DNA of 64,000 bases, taken from contig JAFXVT010000039.1 of NCBI GenBank assembly GCA_017534835.1, forward strand, positions 1 to 64,000. The letters run 5' to 3'. This document shows, one piece after another, positions 29,358 to 38,722 of this stretch. Position numbers and translations under genes: made by a program. How positions within the stretch are numbered: position 1 is the stretch's first letter; each line of letters opens with the position of its first letter. Source of the stretch: Ruminococcus sp. Lineage in GTDB: Bacteria > Bacillota > Clostridia > Oscillospirales > Ruminococcaceae. The notes under the pieces are model-generated. The model made no database searches. It had not been told where the DNA came from and saw nothing but the letters and a program-made list of their open reading frames with translations.

Positions 29358-30221
29358 ATGATCGTACTGAAAATTCTGCTGTGGATACTTCTTGCCGTCA
29401 TCGGCATCATAGTCGTGATACTGTTCCTGCCGATAAAAGGAGCAGTAAGCTACATCGACAACAAGCTGACCTACAGTGCTCACTATTCATTCATACTGCT
29501 GTACAACTCCGATAAAAAAGGGGTTGTGGCGTGGTTCCTGAAATGGAAGAAGAAGCGCGATGAGAAGAAAAAAGCCGAAGAAGAAGGCGAAAATGCCGAG
29601 CTATCCACCGATAAGCCGGAGCTGACCGAAACCTCTGTGAGCGAAAAGCCCCCGGAATCGGAAAAGCCTCCGCTCGAAAGCGATACCAAGCCGGAACCAC
29701 CGAAGCCTGCCGCTGAAGAGCCCTCATTCGACGACATTGATGATCCCTTCGATGAGGAAGAGGATACCGGCAAGAAGAAGAAAAAGAAAAAAAAGAAGGA
29801 GAAGCCTCCGAAAACGCTGCTTGAGAAGATAGAGTTCGTGATGAATATAGTCCGTGCTTCTGACCGCGCTCTGCTGCGGATACTCAAAGGCTTCAAGATC
29901 TATGAGCTGTACATTGATTTCATCATCGCAAACGAGGACGCATACAAATGCGCCCTCAACTACGGACGCATAAGCGGCGCGATATACAACATCATCGCAT
30001 GGCTGAGCGTTACCTTCAACGTCAAGCTCAGAACTATCGACGTCAATCCCGGATTCGCCGTCGATAAACCGCGCTGGGACGCAGCGGCAAAGATAAAATT
30101 CCGCCCTGTCACAGTTGTTATTGCAGGAATCGGACTCCTGATGACATATTTATTCAGATTCTTTATCCCCGGCTTCTTCCGGGAAAGAAAACTTAGAAAA
30201 TCAGCCGCAAGGCAGAAATGA
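29358..30221 (+). CDS. DUF2953 membrane protein
   Basis: A 287-residue protein with an N-terminal membrane helix (~3-25), a long charged linker rich in Glu, Pro and Lys with a run of consecutive Lys around residue ~145, and a C-terminal DUF2953-type domain with two hydrophobic segments (~190-275). Start 29358 was chosen over 29340 because AAAGGAG lies at the right distance before 29358. DUF2953 genes commonly sit between scpB and ytfJ in clostridia, as here. Function is unknown; a link to sporulation or the envelope is suggested by neighbours only. Confidence 0.8.
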   Translation: MIVLKILLWILLAVIGIIVVILFLPIKGAVSYIDNKLTYSAHYSFILLYNSDKKGVVAWFLKWKKKRDEKKKAEEEGENAELSTDKPELTETSVSEKPPESEKPPLESDTKPEPPKPAAEEPSFDDIDDPFDEEEDTGKKKKKKKKKEKPPKTLLEKIEFVMNIVRASDRALLRILKGFKIYELYIDFIIANEDAYKCALNYGRISGAIYNIIAWLSVTFNVKLRTIDVNPGFAVDKPRWDAAAKIKFRPVTVVIAGIGLLMTYLFRFFIPGFFRERKLRKSAARQK

Positions 30222-30230
30222 GGAACTATT

Positions 30231-30650
30231 ATGGATTCAAAGAAGACACCCGTTCACGAAATACTTGGTATCTCTATCGACAAGATAAGGGAAATGGCTG
30301 ACGTAAACGCTATCATCGGCGAGCCTCTCGCTCTTGCTGACGGCACTACTATCATCCCCGTTTCAAAGATCTCCTACGGCTTTGCTTCGGGCGGCTCCGA
30401 CCTCCCCTCAAAGTACGACAAGGACCTCTTCGGCGGCGGTGCAGGTGCAGGTGTTAGCATCAAGCCCGAGGGCTTCCTCGTTATCTCACCCAACGGTGAG
30501 GCTAAAATGGTAACAATGGAGGCTTCGAGCGACCCGATCGCAAGTGCTCTCAACTCTGTTCCCTCACTCATTGAGAAGGTACAGGATTTCCTCGCAAAGA
30601 GAAAGGGCGAGGCTGACGGAGAAGACGGCGGCATAACTATCAGCGACTGA
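30231..30650 (+). CDS. ytfJ: GerW/YtfJ family sporulation protein
   Basis: A 139-residue protein matching YtfJ: VNAIIGEPLALADGTTIIPVSKISYGFASGG is the diagnostic block, followed by a Gly-rich loop (GGGAGAG) and a SIKPEGFLVI strand. In Bacillus GerW is needed for full germination. The gene sits nine bases after the DUF2953 gene in the same operon. Confidence 0.92.
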   Translation: MDSKKTPVHEILGISIDKIREMADVNAIIGEPLALADGTTIIPVSKISYGFASGGSDLPSKYDKDLFGGGAGAGVSIKPEGFLVISPNGEAKMVTMEASSDPIASALNSVPSLIEKVQDFLAKRKGEADGEDGGITISD

Positions 30651-30713
30651 GAATAAATCCCTGTCCGGACGCATATTATTCAGCAGAATATCCATTTCTG
30701 CGGAGGTATGCGT

Positions 30714-31859
30714 ATGAAGAGAATCGTATCTGTCTTTGCTGCGGTCCTGCTGATAGCAGGACTGCATTTTCCTGTTGCACACGCGGAGGAAGCTCCTGAA
30801 ATATCGGCGAAGGCAGCCGTTGTTGTCTCTGCCGATACAGGCGAGATAGTGTACTCGCAAAACAGCGGTGAAAAGCTCCCTATGGCGAGCACAACGAAGA
30901 TAATGTCCGCGCTTCTCTGTATCGAGAGCGGCGGACTCGATGAGCCGTTCGTTGTCGACAGCGATGCCATTCACGTGGAAGGCTCGTCTATGGGGCTGCG
31001 CGAGGGCGACATCGTAACGAAATATGCTCTCTGCTGCGGAATGCTGCTGCCGTCGGGGAATGATGCGGCGAATGCTGCCGCTGTCCGGATAGCCGGAAGC
31101 AGCGAAAAATTCGCCGAGCTGATGAATGCACGCGCTCAGGAGCTCGGTCTGACAAAGACATACTTCGTAACGCCCTCCGGTCTTGAGGGCGAGGGTCACG
31201 GCTCTTCTGCATACGATATGGCGATCCTTGCTTCTGCCGCACTGAGGAACAGAGTCTTCCGCGACATCTGCTCCAGTGAGAGCATAAAGCTTGAATTCGG
31301 TGCTCCGCCGTACACGCGCTGGCTGAAGAACACCAACAAGCTGCTTTCGATGTACAGCGGCACCTACGGCGTAAAGACCGGCTTCACCGACGAGGCGGGA
31401 AGATGTCTCGTATCAGCCTGTCAGCGCGACGGAAAGAACCTCGTCTGCGTGACTCTCAACGACAGGAACGACTGGAATGACCATATGGCTATGTATGACT
31501 ATGCCTTCGGGAAGGTGCATACTATCGAGCCGGAGCTTCCGGAGAATATCACCCTCGCACTCGCAGGGAGCAGCTCTGACACTATCGCCGTTGAAGCCGA
31601 AGCTCCACCCGAGCCGGTGACTGTGCTCTCGGAGGACAATGGCAGTCTCACATATAATGTAATATCGCCGCCTTTTGTGTATGCTCCGGTGAAAAAGGGC
31701 GATACGCTCGGCGAGCTCTCCGTCTGCTGCGGCGGGCGAGAGATAAGACGGATCCCGCTTTGCGCCTCCGAGGACGCAGACTACGTGTCTGCTGCTCAGG
31801 AAGAGGAAAAGGGACTCATAAGCAAAATCATATCTGAGCTCAGGGGATTTTTCTCCTGA
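30714..31859 (+). CDS. dacF: D-alanyl-D-alanine carboxypeptidase (S11)
   Basis: A 381-residue secreted penicillin-binding protein that trims D-Ala from peptidoglycan stem peptides. It has a signal peptide (1-25) and all three catalytic motifs: SxxK at Ser59-Lys62, SGN at 114-116 and KTG at 221-223. The C-terminal domain (~290-350) is the PBP5-like beta domain, ending in an amphipathic tail (ISKIISELRGFFS) suited to membrane contact. ATG 30714 is set by GGAGG ending seven bases upstream; ATG 30708 is too close to it. The DacF label rests on context with sporulation genes. Confidence 0.93.
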   Translation: MKRIVSVFAAVLLIAGLHFPVAHAEEAPEISAKAAVVVSADTGEIVYSQNSGEKLPMASTTKIMSALLCIESGGLDEPFVVDSDAIHVEGSSMGLREGDIVTKYALCCGMLLPSGNDAANAAAVRIAGSSEKFAELMNARAQELGLTKTYFVTPSGLEGEGHGSSAYDMAILASAALRNRVFRDICSSESIKLEFGAPPYTRWLKNTNKLLSMYSGTYGVKTGFTDEAGRCLVSACQRDGKNLVCVTLNDRNDWNDHMAMYDYAFGKVHTIEPELPENITLALAGSSSDTIAVEAEAPPEPVTVLSEDNGSLTYNVISPPFVYAPVKKGDTLGELSVCCGGREIRRIPLCASEDADYVSAAQEEEKGLISKIISELRGFFS

Positions 31860-31872
31860 GAAGGGAGAAAAT

Positions 31873-32604
31873 GTGGAAAAGATAAGGATACAGAAAATGA
31901 TAGCAGACAGCGGCTACTGCTCACGCCGCAAAGCCGAGGAGCTCATCTCCAGAGGCAAGGTAAAGGTGAACGGTCACCCGGTGAAGCTCGGTGATAAGTG
32001 CGGCTTCAAGGACCTCATCACGATCGACGGTGAGCGTATCTATATGCCGCGCAAGAAGAATCTGCTTTACATAATGATGAACAAGCCGCGCGGCTACGTC
32101 ACCACCGTCTCTGACGAGCTCGACCGCCGCTGCGTTATGGACCTCCTTGACGGCGTTGAAGAGCGTGTCTACCCTATCGGAAGACTCGACCGCAACTCTG
32201 AGGGTCTGCTCCTCTTCACCAATGACGGCGACTTCGCCAACAGTATCATGCACCCGAGCAGACACGTATCAAAAACATACAGAGTCACTGTACGCCCGGA
32301 CATCAACGACGAACAGCTCGTCCGTCTGTCCGAGGGCGTGGATATTGACGGAAAGATGACACTTCCGGCATCTGTTGTCGTCAAGGACAAGACGCCCGGC
32401 AGAGTTGTGCTGCTCATCACTATCAAGGAGGGCAGGAACCGTCAGATACGACGTATGTGCGAGGCTGTCGGACTTGAAGTCGCAAGGCTGCGCCGCATCA
32501 GCATCGGTCCGGTCAAGCTCGGTATGCTCAAGCCCGGTGCGTGGAGAGAGCTCACTGCCGAAGAGCTCCGCGCTCTCAGAACAGCTATCGGAAAGGTGAA
32601 GTAA
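31873..32604 (+). CDS. rluB: RsuA/RluB-type pseudouridine synthase
   Basis: A 243-residue rRNA modification enzyme. An N-terminal S4 RNA-binding domain (IRIQKMIADSGYCSRRKAEELI) is followed by the pseudouridine synthase core with the catalytic Asp in PIGRLDRNSEGLLLFTNDG, and the RNRQIRRM motif. The start is GTG at 31873 with AAGGGAG upstream; the ATG two bases earlier is out of frame. RluB (23S) is favoured over RsuA by comparison with this operon order in other clostridia. Confidence 0.9.
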   Translation: MEKIRIQKMIADSGYCSRRKAEELISRGKVKVNGHPVKLGDKCGFKDLITIDGERIYMPRKKNLLYIMMNKPRGYVTTVSDELDRRCVMDLLDGVEERVYPIGRLDRNSEGLLLFTNDGDFANSIMHPSRHVSKTYRVTVRPDINDEQLVRLSEGVDIDGKMTLPASVVVKDKTPGRVVLLITIKEGRNRQIRRMCEAVGLEVARLRRISIGPVKLGMLKPGAWRELTAEELRALRTAIGKVK

Positions 32605-32605
32605 A

Positions 32606-32980
32606 ATGCTCGAGATACAGGAAAGATTCGATAACACCGGCTATGAGCACATCGCTGCTGCTGCCGGTATCAACAATGTACATATAACCGAGGCGCTCGA
32701 CGGCGGCAGAGCTACCGGCTTTATCGCCTATGCCTATGAAGCTGAACGCACCGTCGTATACGATCTCGACGACGGCGGAGACCTTATGCTCTGCGACGGT
32801 CTTGTACGCTCGGTCATGCTCAAAAGCGCTATGAAGGGGATAGAAACTATGACATTCGAGCTCCCCGACACATCAAAGCTCGCCCCGCTCGTCAAGCTCC
32901 GTTTTCTTGCGCCCGGCAGCAATGTCTGCGAGAATATCGACGGCTTTATGAACGCCTGCGAGCACTGCAAAAATCAATAA
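32606..32980 (+). CDS. Conserved small protein of unknown function
   Basis: A 124-residue soluble protein starting one base after rluB, so co-translated. It has alternating strands and helices, three Cys near the C-terminus (NVCENI, NACEHC) and the segments [17 protein letters not shown] and [14 protein letters not shown]. The layout resembles a small acyltransferase-like alpha/beta fold, but no motif is decisive. No function is assigned. Confidence 0.75.
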   Translation: MLEIQERFDNTGYEHIAAAAGINNVHITEALDGGRATGFIAYAYEAERTVVYDLDDGGDLMLCDGLVRSVMLKSAMKGIETMTFELPDTSKLAPLVKLRFLAPGSNVCENIDGFMNACEHCKNQ

Positions 32981-33009
32981 GATCATCACAGAAGAAAGGA
33001 GCGGTTAGA

Positions 33010-33957
33010 ATGCCGATACGCATTTCATCGGAACTCCCGGCGTTCAAAACGCTTGGAGAAGAAAACATATTCGTAATGTCGAAGGAAAGGGCTGAGCATC
33101 AGGACATACGTCCGCTCAAGGTCATTATCCTCAACATTATGCCTAAGAAGATAGAGACAGAATGCCAGCTTCTGCGCCTGCTGAGCAACACTCCCCTACA
33201 GGTCGATATAGACCTGCTGCAAATGGCTTCGCACGTCTCTCGAAACACCTCACACCACCACCTCGAAGCCTTCTACAAGACCTTCGATGAGATAAAGGAC
33301 GACCGCTATGACGGTATGATAGTCACCGGTGCTCCCGTTGAGCTGCTCGAATATGAGCAGGTGGACTACTGGGACGAGATAACAAAGATATTTGAATGGT
33401 CGAAGACCCACGTTTTCTCGACACTTCATATCTGCTGGGCTGCTCAGGCTGGTCTGTACTACCACTTCGGTGTGCCGAAATATCCGCTTGAACAGAAGAT
33501 GTTCGGAATCTTCCCACACAAGGTCGAGATAGAGAACCGCCAGCTCCTCCGCGGATTTGACGATATTTTCCTTGTTCCTCACAGCAGGAACACCGAGGTG
33601 CGGCGCGAGGACATCGACAAGGTCGAGCAGCTCGAGATCCTGACTTCATCGGAGCTCTCCGGAGTCCACATCGTCGCTAACAAGAACGGCAGACAGTATT
33701 TCATAACCGGTCATTCCGAATATGACCGCGATACTATCGCCTCGGAATACTTCCGCGACAAGGAAAAGGGTATAGATATACAGCTCCCCTACAACTACTT
33801 CCCGGACGATGACCCGACGAAAACTCCCCTGTTTTCGTGGAGATGTACGGCAAATCTTATGTTCTCGAACTGGCTCAATTACTGCGTATACCAGAAGACA
33901 CCCTACAATCTGGACGAGCTCGAGATACGCAGCTGGACTTGGGAGACAAATTTCTGA
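33010..33957 (+). CDS. metA: Homoserine O-acyltransferase, probably O-acetyltransferase
   Basis: A 315-residue MetA-family enzyme of methionine synthesis, transferring an acyl group to homoserine. The catalytic Cys142 (HICWAAQAG) and the helix with PKKIETE are present. Residue 111 is Glu (TGAPVEL), not the Gly of E. coli-type succinyltransferases. In this family Glu111 correlates with acetyl-CoA use, so the product is likely O-acetylhomoserine. A good ribosome site (AAAGGAG) precedes ATG 33010. No SAM riboswitch or T-box could be seen in the 29-base gap before it. Confidence 0.94.
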   Translation: MPIRISSELPAFKTLGEENIFVMSKERAEHQDIRPLKVIILNIMPKKIETECQLLRLLSNTPLQVDIDLLQMASHVSRNTSHHHLEAFYKTFDEIKDDRYDGMIVTGAPVELLEYEQVDYWDEITKIFEWSKTHVFSTLHICWAAQAGLYYHFGVPKYPLEQKMFGIFPHKVEIENRQLLRGFDDIFLVPHSRNTEVRREDIDKVEQLEILTSSELSGVHIVANKNGRQYFITGHSEYDRDTIASEYFRDKEKGIDIQLPYNYFPDDDPTKTPLFSWRCTANLMFSNWLNYCVYQKTPYNLDELEIRSWTWETNF

Positions 33958-33986
33958 TAGGCTTTTATGAGAGGATGTGAATAAGC

Positions 33987-34640
33987 TTGTTCGGTGAAAG
34001 CAAAATGATAGACGAATCATGCTGCGATATGATCGACGAAATGGATACCGACATCGTCGATGACATAAGGGACGCAAAACGCCGCAGCGCCAGCTCTGCT
34101 TCGCATCTGTGCGACGAGGGACACTCACACGACAGCACGGACAGACGAATTTCTGCCGCATATAACAATACTCCGCGGACAAGCCCATCTCCTCAGACGA
34201 GACAGCAGGTGTCTCCGCAGAACACCTCGCCCTACCCCGCACCGAGCTTAGCCGAGTATACTCCTCAGGCTTCAACGCTCCGGGAACACCCTGTTGACAG
34301 GACCGTCGTCAACGGCAGAACGTTTGAAAGACCTGCTGAAGCCAAAAAGCAGACTCCGGCACAGGCAAAGGCAGGAAAGGCATTCCTCGCTTTTGCGGTA
34401 TTCGGCATCATTCTGAGCTGTTTCGGTTCTATACTGATGTTCCCTGTATGTATCATACTCGGAATGTACATATCCGGCTCGGCTAAAAAATGCGAGGGCG
34501 ACGACACTTCAAAAGTCAATCAGGCGATCGCTCTTTCAATAATGGCAATGATCGCAGCACTTGTTCTGATATTTGCAGGTCATCAGATATTTGACCTGAT
34601 GAACGATCTATTCAGCAGCACAGGAGGAACTCAGGAATGA
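33987..34640 (+). CDS. Membrane protein of unknown function (DUF4190-like tail)
   Basis: A 217-residue protein. A hydrophilic, Ser/Pro/Thr-rich N-terminal half (~1-125) leads to two membrane helices (~130-155 and ~170-195) with the paired-helix pattern of DUF4190-like proteins (AFAVFGIILSCFGSILMFPVCIILGMYISGSAKK). The start is doubtful: TTG 33987 with GAGG 12 bases upstream, or ATG 34005. It overlaps the next gene by four bases and the two proteins share the same general plan, so they may act as a pair. Confidence 0.65.
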   Translation: MFGESKMIDESCCDMIDEMDTDIVDDIRDAKRRSASSASHLCDEGHSHDSTDRRISAAYNNTPRTSPSPQTRQQVSPQNTSPYPAPSLAEYTPQASTLREHPVDRTVVNGRTFERPAEAKKQTPAQAKAGKAFLAFAVFGIILSCFGSILMFPVCIILGMYISGSAKKCEGDDTSKVNQAIALSIMAMIAALVLIFAGHQIFDLMNDLFSSTGGTQE

Positions 34641-35290
34641 ACGAGAATGAAATGCAGTTCAGCAATGTAAACAGCTATAATATGCCGCAGAAAAAGCCAA
34701 AGCAGCTCACGTTCGCTTTATTGTCGTTCGTATTCAGCCTGCTGACTCCGCTTATATCTTTTCTTGTGTGCTGCTGCTGTTGTTCAGTACCAGTGATGAG
34801 AGTTTTACTTACAATAATACCACTTGTAGTATCCATTATAACACTTGTTCTCGGTATCATCTCGCTTGCCCGTCACGAAGACGGAAAGGGATTCGCGATA
34901 GCCGGTATCATCATTTCCGTGCTGACTATCATTCCCCTGCTCTTCTCTCTCATATTCCTAAGAGGTGTGACTGAGGATATGATCGCATTCTCGCAGGATC
35001 CGCAGAAGTATATCGACGATTACAAAGAGACAGGCGAGATACCCGAGGAGTTCAGCGAATATGAGGACCCGAAATATGACTGGTTCTGGCGAATGACCGG
35101 AACCGGCGGCTTCAGCGAATTCTACGGAAGCTTCATCGAACAGTACGAGCAGCAGAACAGCTGGATGCTCGCGCCCTCCTCCGGGAGCTCCTCAGGCGAG
35201 AGCGAGAGCAGCGATAACAGCAGCAGCGAAAGCAGCACTGAGAGCAGCACGCTCCCGGCAAACTACGGCGAAGACCCGATAACGATATAG
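34637..35290 (+). CDS. Membrane protein of unknown function (DUF4190-like)
   Basis: A 217-residue protein with membrane helices at ~28-45 and ~55-75 and ~85-112. The first contains five adjacent Cys (VCCCCCSVP). An outer or cytoplasmic domain (~115-180) and a Ser/Glu-rich tail follow. The LARHEDGKGFAIAGIIISVL segment is typical of DUF4190-type proteins. GGAGG lies upstream of ATG 34637. A terminator closes the unit. Function is unknown. Confidence 0.7.
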   Translation: MNENEMQFSNVNSYNMPQKKPKQLTFALLSFVFSLLTPLISFLVCCCCCSVPVMRVLLTIIPLVVSIITLVLGIISLARHEDGKGFAIAGIIISVLTIIPLLFSLIFLRGVTEDMIAFSQDPQKYIDDYKETGEIPEEFSEYEDPKYDWFWRMTGTGGFSEFYGSFIEQYEQQNSWMLAPSSGSSSGESESSDNSSSESSTESSTLPANYGEDPITI

Positions 35291-35295
35291 CAATG

Positions 35296-35332
35296 ACCGT
35301 ACAGGGGGATCTCCCCTGTACGGTTTTTTATT
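35296..35332. terminator. Convergent terminator
   Basis: CCGTACAGGGG and CCCCTGTACGG arms followed by TTTTTTA, between the DUF4190-like gene and the deacetylase gene on the other strand. Confidence 0.9.
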
Positions 35333-36200
35333 CGCCTGTCAGACGGCGCATATACTCCTCAGTTGTCAGTGTTCCGCTCCTGTTGTACCTCCCGATCCCG
35401 TAAAGGCAGTCCGGGTCGCGTATGATAAGGTTCGGGCGCTCGCGGCAGGTCAGCGTCATAAGAAATCCGCAGTCACGTATCACGGGAATGCTCTCGCGGC
35501 TGACGGCTCCGAACGGATAAGTGAACACTACCGGCTGAAAGCCGAGCACCTCGGCAAATCCGCTTTGAAGCTGCATAATGTCTCCGCGCAGAGCATTGCG
35601 ATAGTCCTCCTCGGATTCGCCGCTCATACGGCTGCATCCTTTGCGGCTGCTGAGCGAATGCATATCATAGGTGTGATTGCCGAATTCTATCCTCCCCGAA
35701 GCAGCGAGCACGCCGATGTCCTCCCACGTCAGATAAGAATATGTGCGGATATGCGGGTCACAGACCGCGTCAGTGTCGGTATATGCTCCGACGACCGAGA
35801 TAAGCGCGGTCATATCATATTTTCGGAGAAGCGGCAGAAGGTCGGTAAGATTATTGTAATAGCCGTCATCGAGCGTTATCATCACCGGCTTATGCGGAAG
35901 GCTTCCCCTGCCCCGTGTATAGTCGATGAGCTGCTGAGCCGTTACTGTCCGGTAGCCGTTTTCGCTGAGCCAGCGCAGGTCGCTCTCAAGCTGCTCAGGC
36001 GTGACCACGTACTCCGATGGCTGTCTTCCATAGACGCTGTGGTACATTATCACAGGAAGCTTCACCTCCTCTTCCGGCTCGCTTTCAGCCGATGAAAAAA
36101 TGCTGCTCCCGACAAAGAAAACTGCCGAACATATCACTATTACCGCACTTATCGCAAGAAACAGCCGCGCAGTACGCCGGAAGCTTATTGTCCCGTACAT
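35328..36200 (-). CDS. Polysaccharide deacetylase (CE4)
   Basis: A 290-residue membrane-anchored NodB-type deacetylase. One N-terminal membrane helix (~11-31) is followed by LPVIMYHSV, the metal and catalytic motif TLDDGYYNN, the FGNHTYDMHS metal histidines, and the TYPFGA strand. These are the family's five motifs in order. The start at 36200 has GAGGTGAGGAG upstream. Likely substrates are N- or O-acetyl groups of peptidoglycan or another wall glycan. It is divergent from spoIIP, so a role in spore or cell wall modification is plausible but not shown. Confidence 0.87.
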   Translation of the reverse strand: MYGTISFRRTARLFLAISAVIVICSAVFFVGSSIFSSAESEPEEEVKLPVIMYHSVYGRQPSEYVVTPEQLESDLRWLSENGYRTVTAQQLIDYTRGRGSLPHKPVMITLDDGYYNNLTDLLPLLRKYDMTALISVVGAYTDTDAVCDPHIRTYSYLTWEDIGVLAASGRIEFGNHTYDMHSLSSRKGCSRMSGESEEDYRNALRGDIMQLQSGFAEVLGFQPVVFTYPFGAVSRESIPVIRDCGFLMTLTCRERPNLIIRDPDCLYGIGRYNRSGTLTTEEYMRRLTGE

Positions 36201-36330
36201 TCTCCTCACCTCGTTGTCTGTTTGTGTAAGTATCTTATTCACTAACGCCGGACATTATCCCTATCCGGGCGGTATTTTTTTCAAGCGGCGCGAATATAAT
36301 CTCATAAAAGGAAATAATAGAGGTGAGGAT

Positions 36331-37488
36331 ATGACACGCTATAAAAAAAGAAGGATAGCTTCAGCCGTAAGGCTCGTGCTCCTGCTCACGCTCCCCGTGA
36401 CAGCTGCCGTCTCCGCAAGGGCGATACCTGCCGTAAAAAACGCTGTTTCGGGAATAGGCGGACTTCATATCGGCTCTGCTGAAAAACGCACTGACGAAGA
36501 GGTAAGCTCAGCAGTCCGCACGCACAAAACTGCCGATGCGTCCATACTTGAAAGCAGTATCACGCTGTCTGAGGGCTACGGGCTCGCCGGAAACGATGCC
36601 GATGCAGATGTGAAGCTGATAAGTCCGCTCGAAATGACCGCCGATGACCCGGGTCCAAAGCCGTATACGACTATCGACAGCTACTCCGAGGGCGGCGATA
36701 TTATCCGCACGACCTACGGTGAATACAGCGGTACGCCGTTCATCGACCTCGCCGGCGGAGGTCAGGTCAACAACAAGACCGATGTGCCGAATGAGACACT
36801 TCTCTCAGAGAGCCGCTGTCTGCCCAACTTCAGGGTAACTGACACCGACGAGCCGCAGGTGCTCATCTACCACACGCATACGACCGAGAGCTTCGAGCCG
36901 TTCGTCCGCGAAAAATTCGATGCCGGCTTCAACTACCGCACAACTGACGAGACGAAGAATATGGTCATGGTCGGGAATGCGATACAGGCAGAGCTCGAAG
37001 CTGCCGGATACAGCGTTATACACGCAACAGATATACACGATTACCCATCGTATAACGGCTCATATGCACGCAGCCGTGAGACTATCCTCCCCATTCTTGA
37101 GCAGTATCCGAGCATAAAGGTCGCACTCGACATACACCGCGATGCGATTTCCGGCGACGGTACTGCCGTTCAGCCGTATGTCAGCATAGACGGGAAGGAG
37201 GCTGCACAGATAATGATAATCTCCGGCTGCGATGACGGGACTCTCGATATGCCGAACTATATGAAGAATTTCCACTTCGCCGGCTCTTTGCAGCAGCAGC
37301 TTGAATCAGACTATCCCGGCCTCACGCGCCCTGTCCTCTTTGATTACCGCCACTACAATCAGGACCTCACAACAGGCAGTCTGCTCATCGAGGTCGGCTC
37401 GCACTGCAACACGCTCGATCAGGTCCAGTACAGCGGACAACTTATCGGTAAGTCGCTCACACGGCTGCTCGATTCGATAAAGGAGTAA
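36331..37488 (+). CDS. spoIIP: Stage II sporulation protein P
   Basis: A 385-residue peptidoglycan amidase/endopeptidase needed for septal wall removal during engulfment. The N-terminal helix (~15-30) anchors it. The SpoIIP domain (~175-380) shows VLIYHTHTTESF, the RSRETILPILEQYPSIKVALDIHRDAI block and a late LIEVGSHCNTL motif. ATG 36331 follows AGAGGTGAGGAT. The upstream GGTATTTT and GAATATAAT, 14 bases apart, resemble a mother-cell sigma-E promoter; this is an inference. Confidence 0.9.
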   Translation: MTRYKKRRIASAVRLVLLLTLPVTAAVSARAIPAVKNAVSGIGGLHIGSAEKRTDEEVSSAVRTHKTADASILESSITLSEGYGLAGNDADADVKLISPLEMTADDPGPKPYTTIDSYSEGGDIIRTTYGEYSGTPFIDLAGGGQVNNKTDVPNETLLSESRCLPNFRVTDTDEPQVLIYHTHTTESFEPFVREKFDAGFNYRTTDETKNMVMVGNAIQAELEAAGYSVIHATDIHDYPSYNGSYARSRETILPILEQYPSIKVALDIHRDAISGDGTAVQPYVSIDGKEAAQIMIISGCDDGTLDMPNYMKNFHFAGSLQQQLESDYPGLTRPVLFDYRHYNQDLTTGSLLIEVGSHCNTLDQVQYSGQLIGKSLTRLLDSIKE

Positions 37489-37490
37489 AA

Positions 37491-37796
37491 ATGAAGAGAA
37501 GAATAAACAAGACCGCCGTCAGGATAGCTTTCGCCTACGTTATCCTGACCGGCGGTCTGAGAATGTTTTTGTTGTCATATGCAAATTCGTACAATAAGCT
37601 CAGCGAGGAAAAGATACCTCCTGCGAGGCTGACTGTGACCGGTCCGGAAGCAGAGCTCGATATGCTTGGGAAAAAGATACGTTTCGCAAGTCCGGCAGGC
37701 TCTGACAGCCGCGGATTCCTCACAACTTATCTCATCGCTCCGGACGAGCTCCGGACAGCGGCGCTTCTCGCGTCATTTCTTGCGGAAAGGCGCTGA
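37491..37796 (+). CDS. Small membrane-anchored protein after spoIIP
   Basis: A 101-residue protein starting two bases after spoIIP with AAGGAG upstream. It has one membrane helix (~10-30) and a soluble part with ARLTVTGPEAELDMLGKKIRF. It is probably co-expressed with SpoIIP. The family is not recognised. Confidence 0.7.
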   Translation: MKRRINKTAVRIAFAYVILTGGLRMFLLSYANSYNKLSEEKIPPARLTVTGPEAELDMLGKKIRFASPAGSDSRGFLTTYLIAPDELRTAALLASFLAERR

Positions 37797-37802
37797 AATG
37801 CA

Positions 37803-38387
37803 TCAATTCGCCTTAGAAGTGAACGTTCTCGGGTATCTGCTCTCGGGGCGTGACATAACATCGTCGTAAAAGCTGTTGAGCTCTCCTGCATAATACAGCG
37901 TAGCACCCGGGAATTTGCGGAAATCATCGGGCGTATACAGGCAGAACGACTTCTCGAGCGGTATCCCTATCTTATCCATAGTATACGCTACGAACTGCGA
38001 ACAGACAAAGTTTTTCTTCCGCTTCCACTCAATGTTCATATAAACTGCAAGGAGTCCGAGAACATTATAGGAATATATGTTGCGATTGTCAACAAAATGC
38101 CTGATGATACGGTTATACTCCGCCTTCTGCTCCTTTGTGACAGGTATGCGGTATATCTCACACGGTATGTATCCGAATTTGCCGAGCGTTCCCTTGCCGA
38201 CGATCTCACGGTTGAACGTAGCCGGAAGCGGTACAGGGCGGTAGGTACGGCAGAAGCTGTACATCTCGGACAGAGTTACATCTCCGGAAAGTGAAACGTG
38301 ATTGAACGGCTTCTTGGTAATGAAGCGGAAAAACCTCGCCGGACCTGTTCCGGTCTGTGCAACTATCACGTAGATATAATCCTCCAA
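37803..38387 (-). CDS. YiiX-like permuted NlpC/P60-type hydrolase
   Basis: A 194-residue soluble protein. FNHVSLS near residue 30 gives a conserved His, and FVCSQFVAYTMDKIG near residue 130 gives a Cys in the order expected of circularly permuted papain-like (YiiX/YebB) enzymes. The start is TTG 38387, decided by GGAGGTGATATT immediately before it; no ATG is suitably placed. The substrate is unknown; peptidoglycan peptide or lipid amide bonds are family possibilities. No signal peptide is seen, which argues for an intracellular role. Confidence 0.75.
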   Translation of the reverse strand: MEDYIYVIVAQTGTGPARFFRFITKKPFNHVSLSGDVTLSEMYSFCRTYRPVPLPATFNREIVGKGTLGKFGYIPCEIYRIPVTKEQKAEYNRIIRHFVDNRNIYSYNVLGLLAVYMNIEWKRKKNFVCSQFVAYTMDKIGIPLEKSFCLYTPDDFRKFPGATLYYAGELNSFYDDVMSRPESRYPRTFTSKAN

Positions 38388-38465
38388 AATATCACCTCCG
38401 CATTTTTATCGGTGAAAGCAGCGTTTTTATGGTAAAAAACACCCTTCTGAAAATTTTCCCTATAA

Positions 38466-38510
38466 ATTATACCACAAACGCTTGCAAATTTCAAGAGTTT
38501 TTGATATAAT
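38466..38510. promoter_or_regulatory. Divergent overlapping promoters for tRNA-Arg and the YiiX-like gene
   Basis: Plus strand: TTGCAA (38482-38487), 17 bases, TATAAT (38505-38510). Minus strand: TTGAAA (38489-38494), 17 bases, TATAAT (38466-38471). The two -35 regions cross, so the promoters probably compete. Confidence 0.75.
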
Positions 38511-38528
38511 AGTATTTGTAAGATCTAT

Positions 38529-38603
38529 GCGCCTGTAGCTCAGTGGATAGAGCAGTGGCCTCCGACGCCATGTGCGGTGGTTCGATTCCACTCAGGCGTA
38601 CCA
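38529..38603 (+). tRNA. tRNA-Arg (anticodon CCG)
   Basis: A complete cloverleaf. The acceptor arms GCGCCTG/CAGGCGT, D arm GCTC/GAGC, anticodon stem GTGGC/GCCAT with loop CTCCGAC (anticodon CCG, codon CGG), and T arm GGTGG/CCACT with loop TTCGATT are all present. CCA is encoded. Confidence 0.95.
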
Positions 38604-38625
38604 GCGCCGAGCGGGCGCGCGCAGT

Positions 38626-38661
38626 TTCGCGGTTCAGTTTTTCTGAGCCGCGAATTTTTTT
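38626..38661 (+). terminator. Terminator after tRNA-Arg
   Basis: TTCGCGGTTCAG and CTGAGCCGCGAA arms around a TTTTT loop, then seven T residues. Confidence 0.85.
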
Positions 38662-38722
38662 CCGCGTTCCATACCGTATCTAATTTGTAACACATACACA
38701 GCGGGGTGTCCCCGCATCCGGT

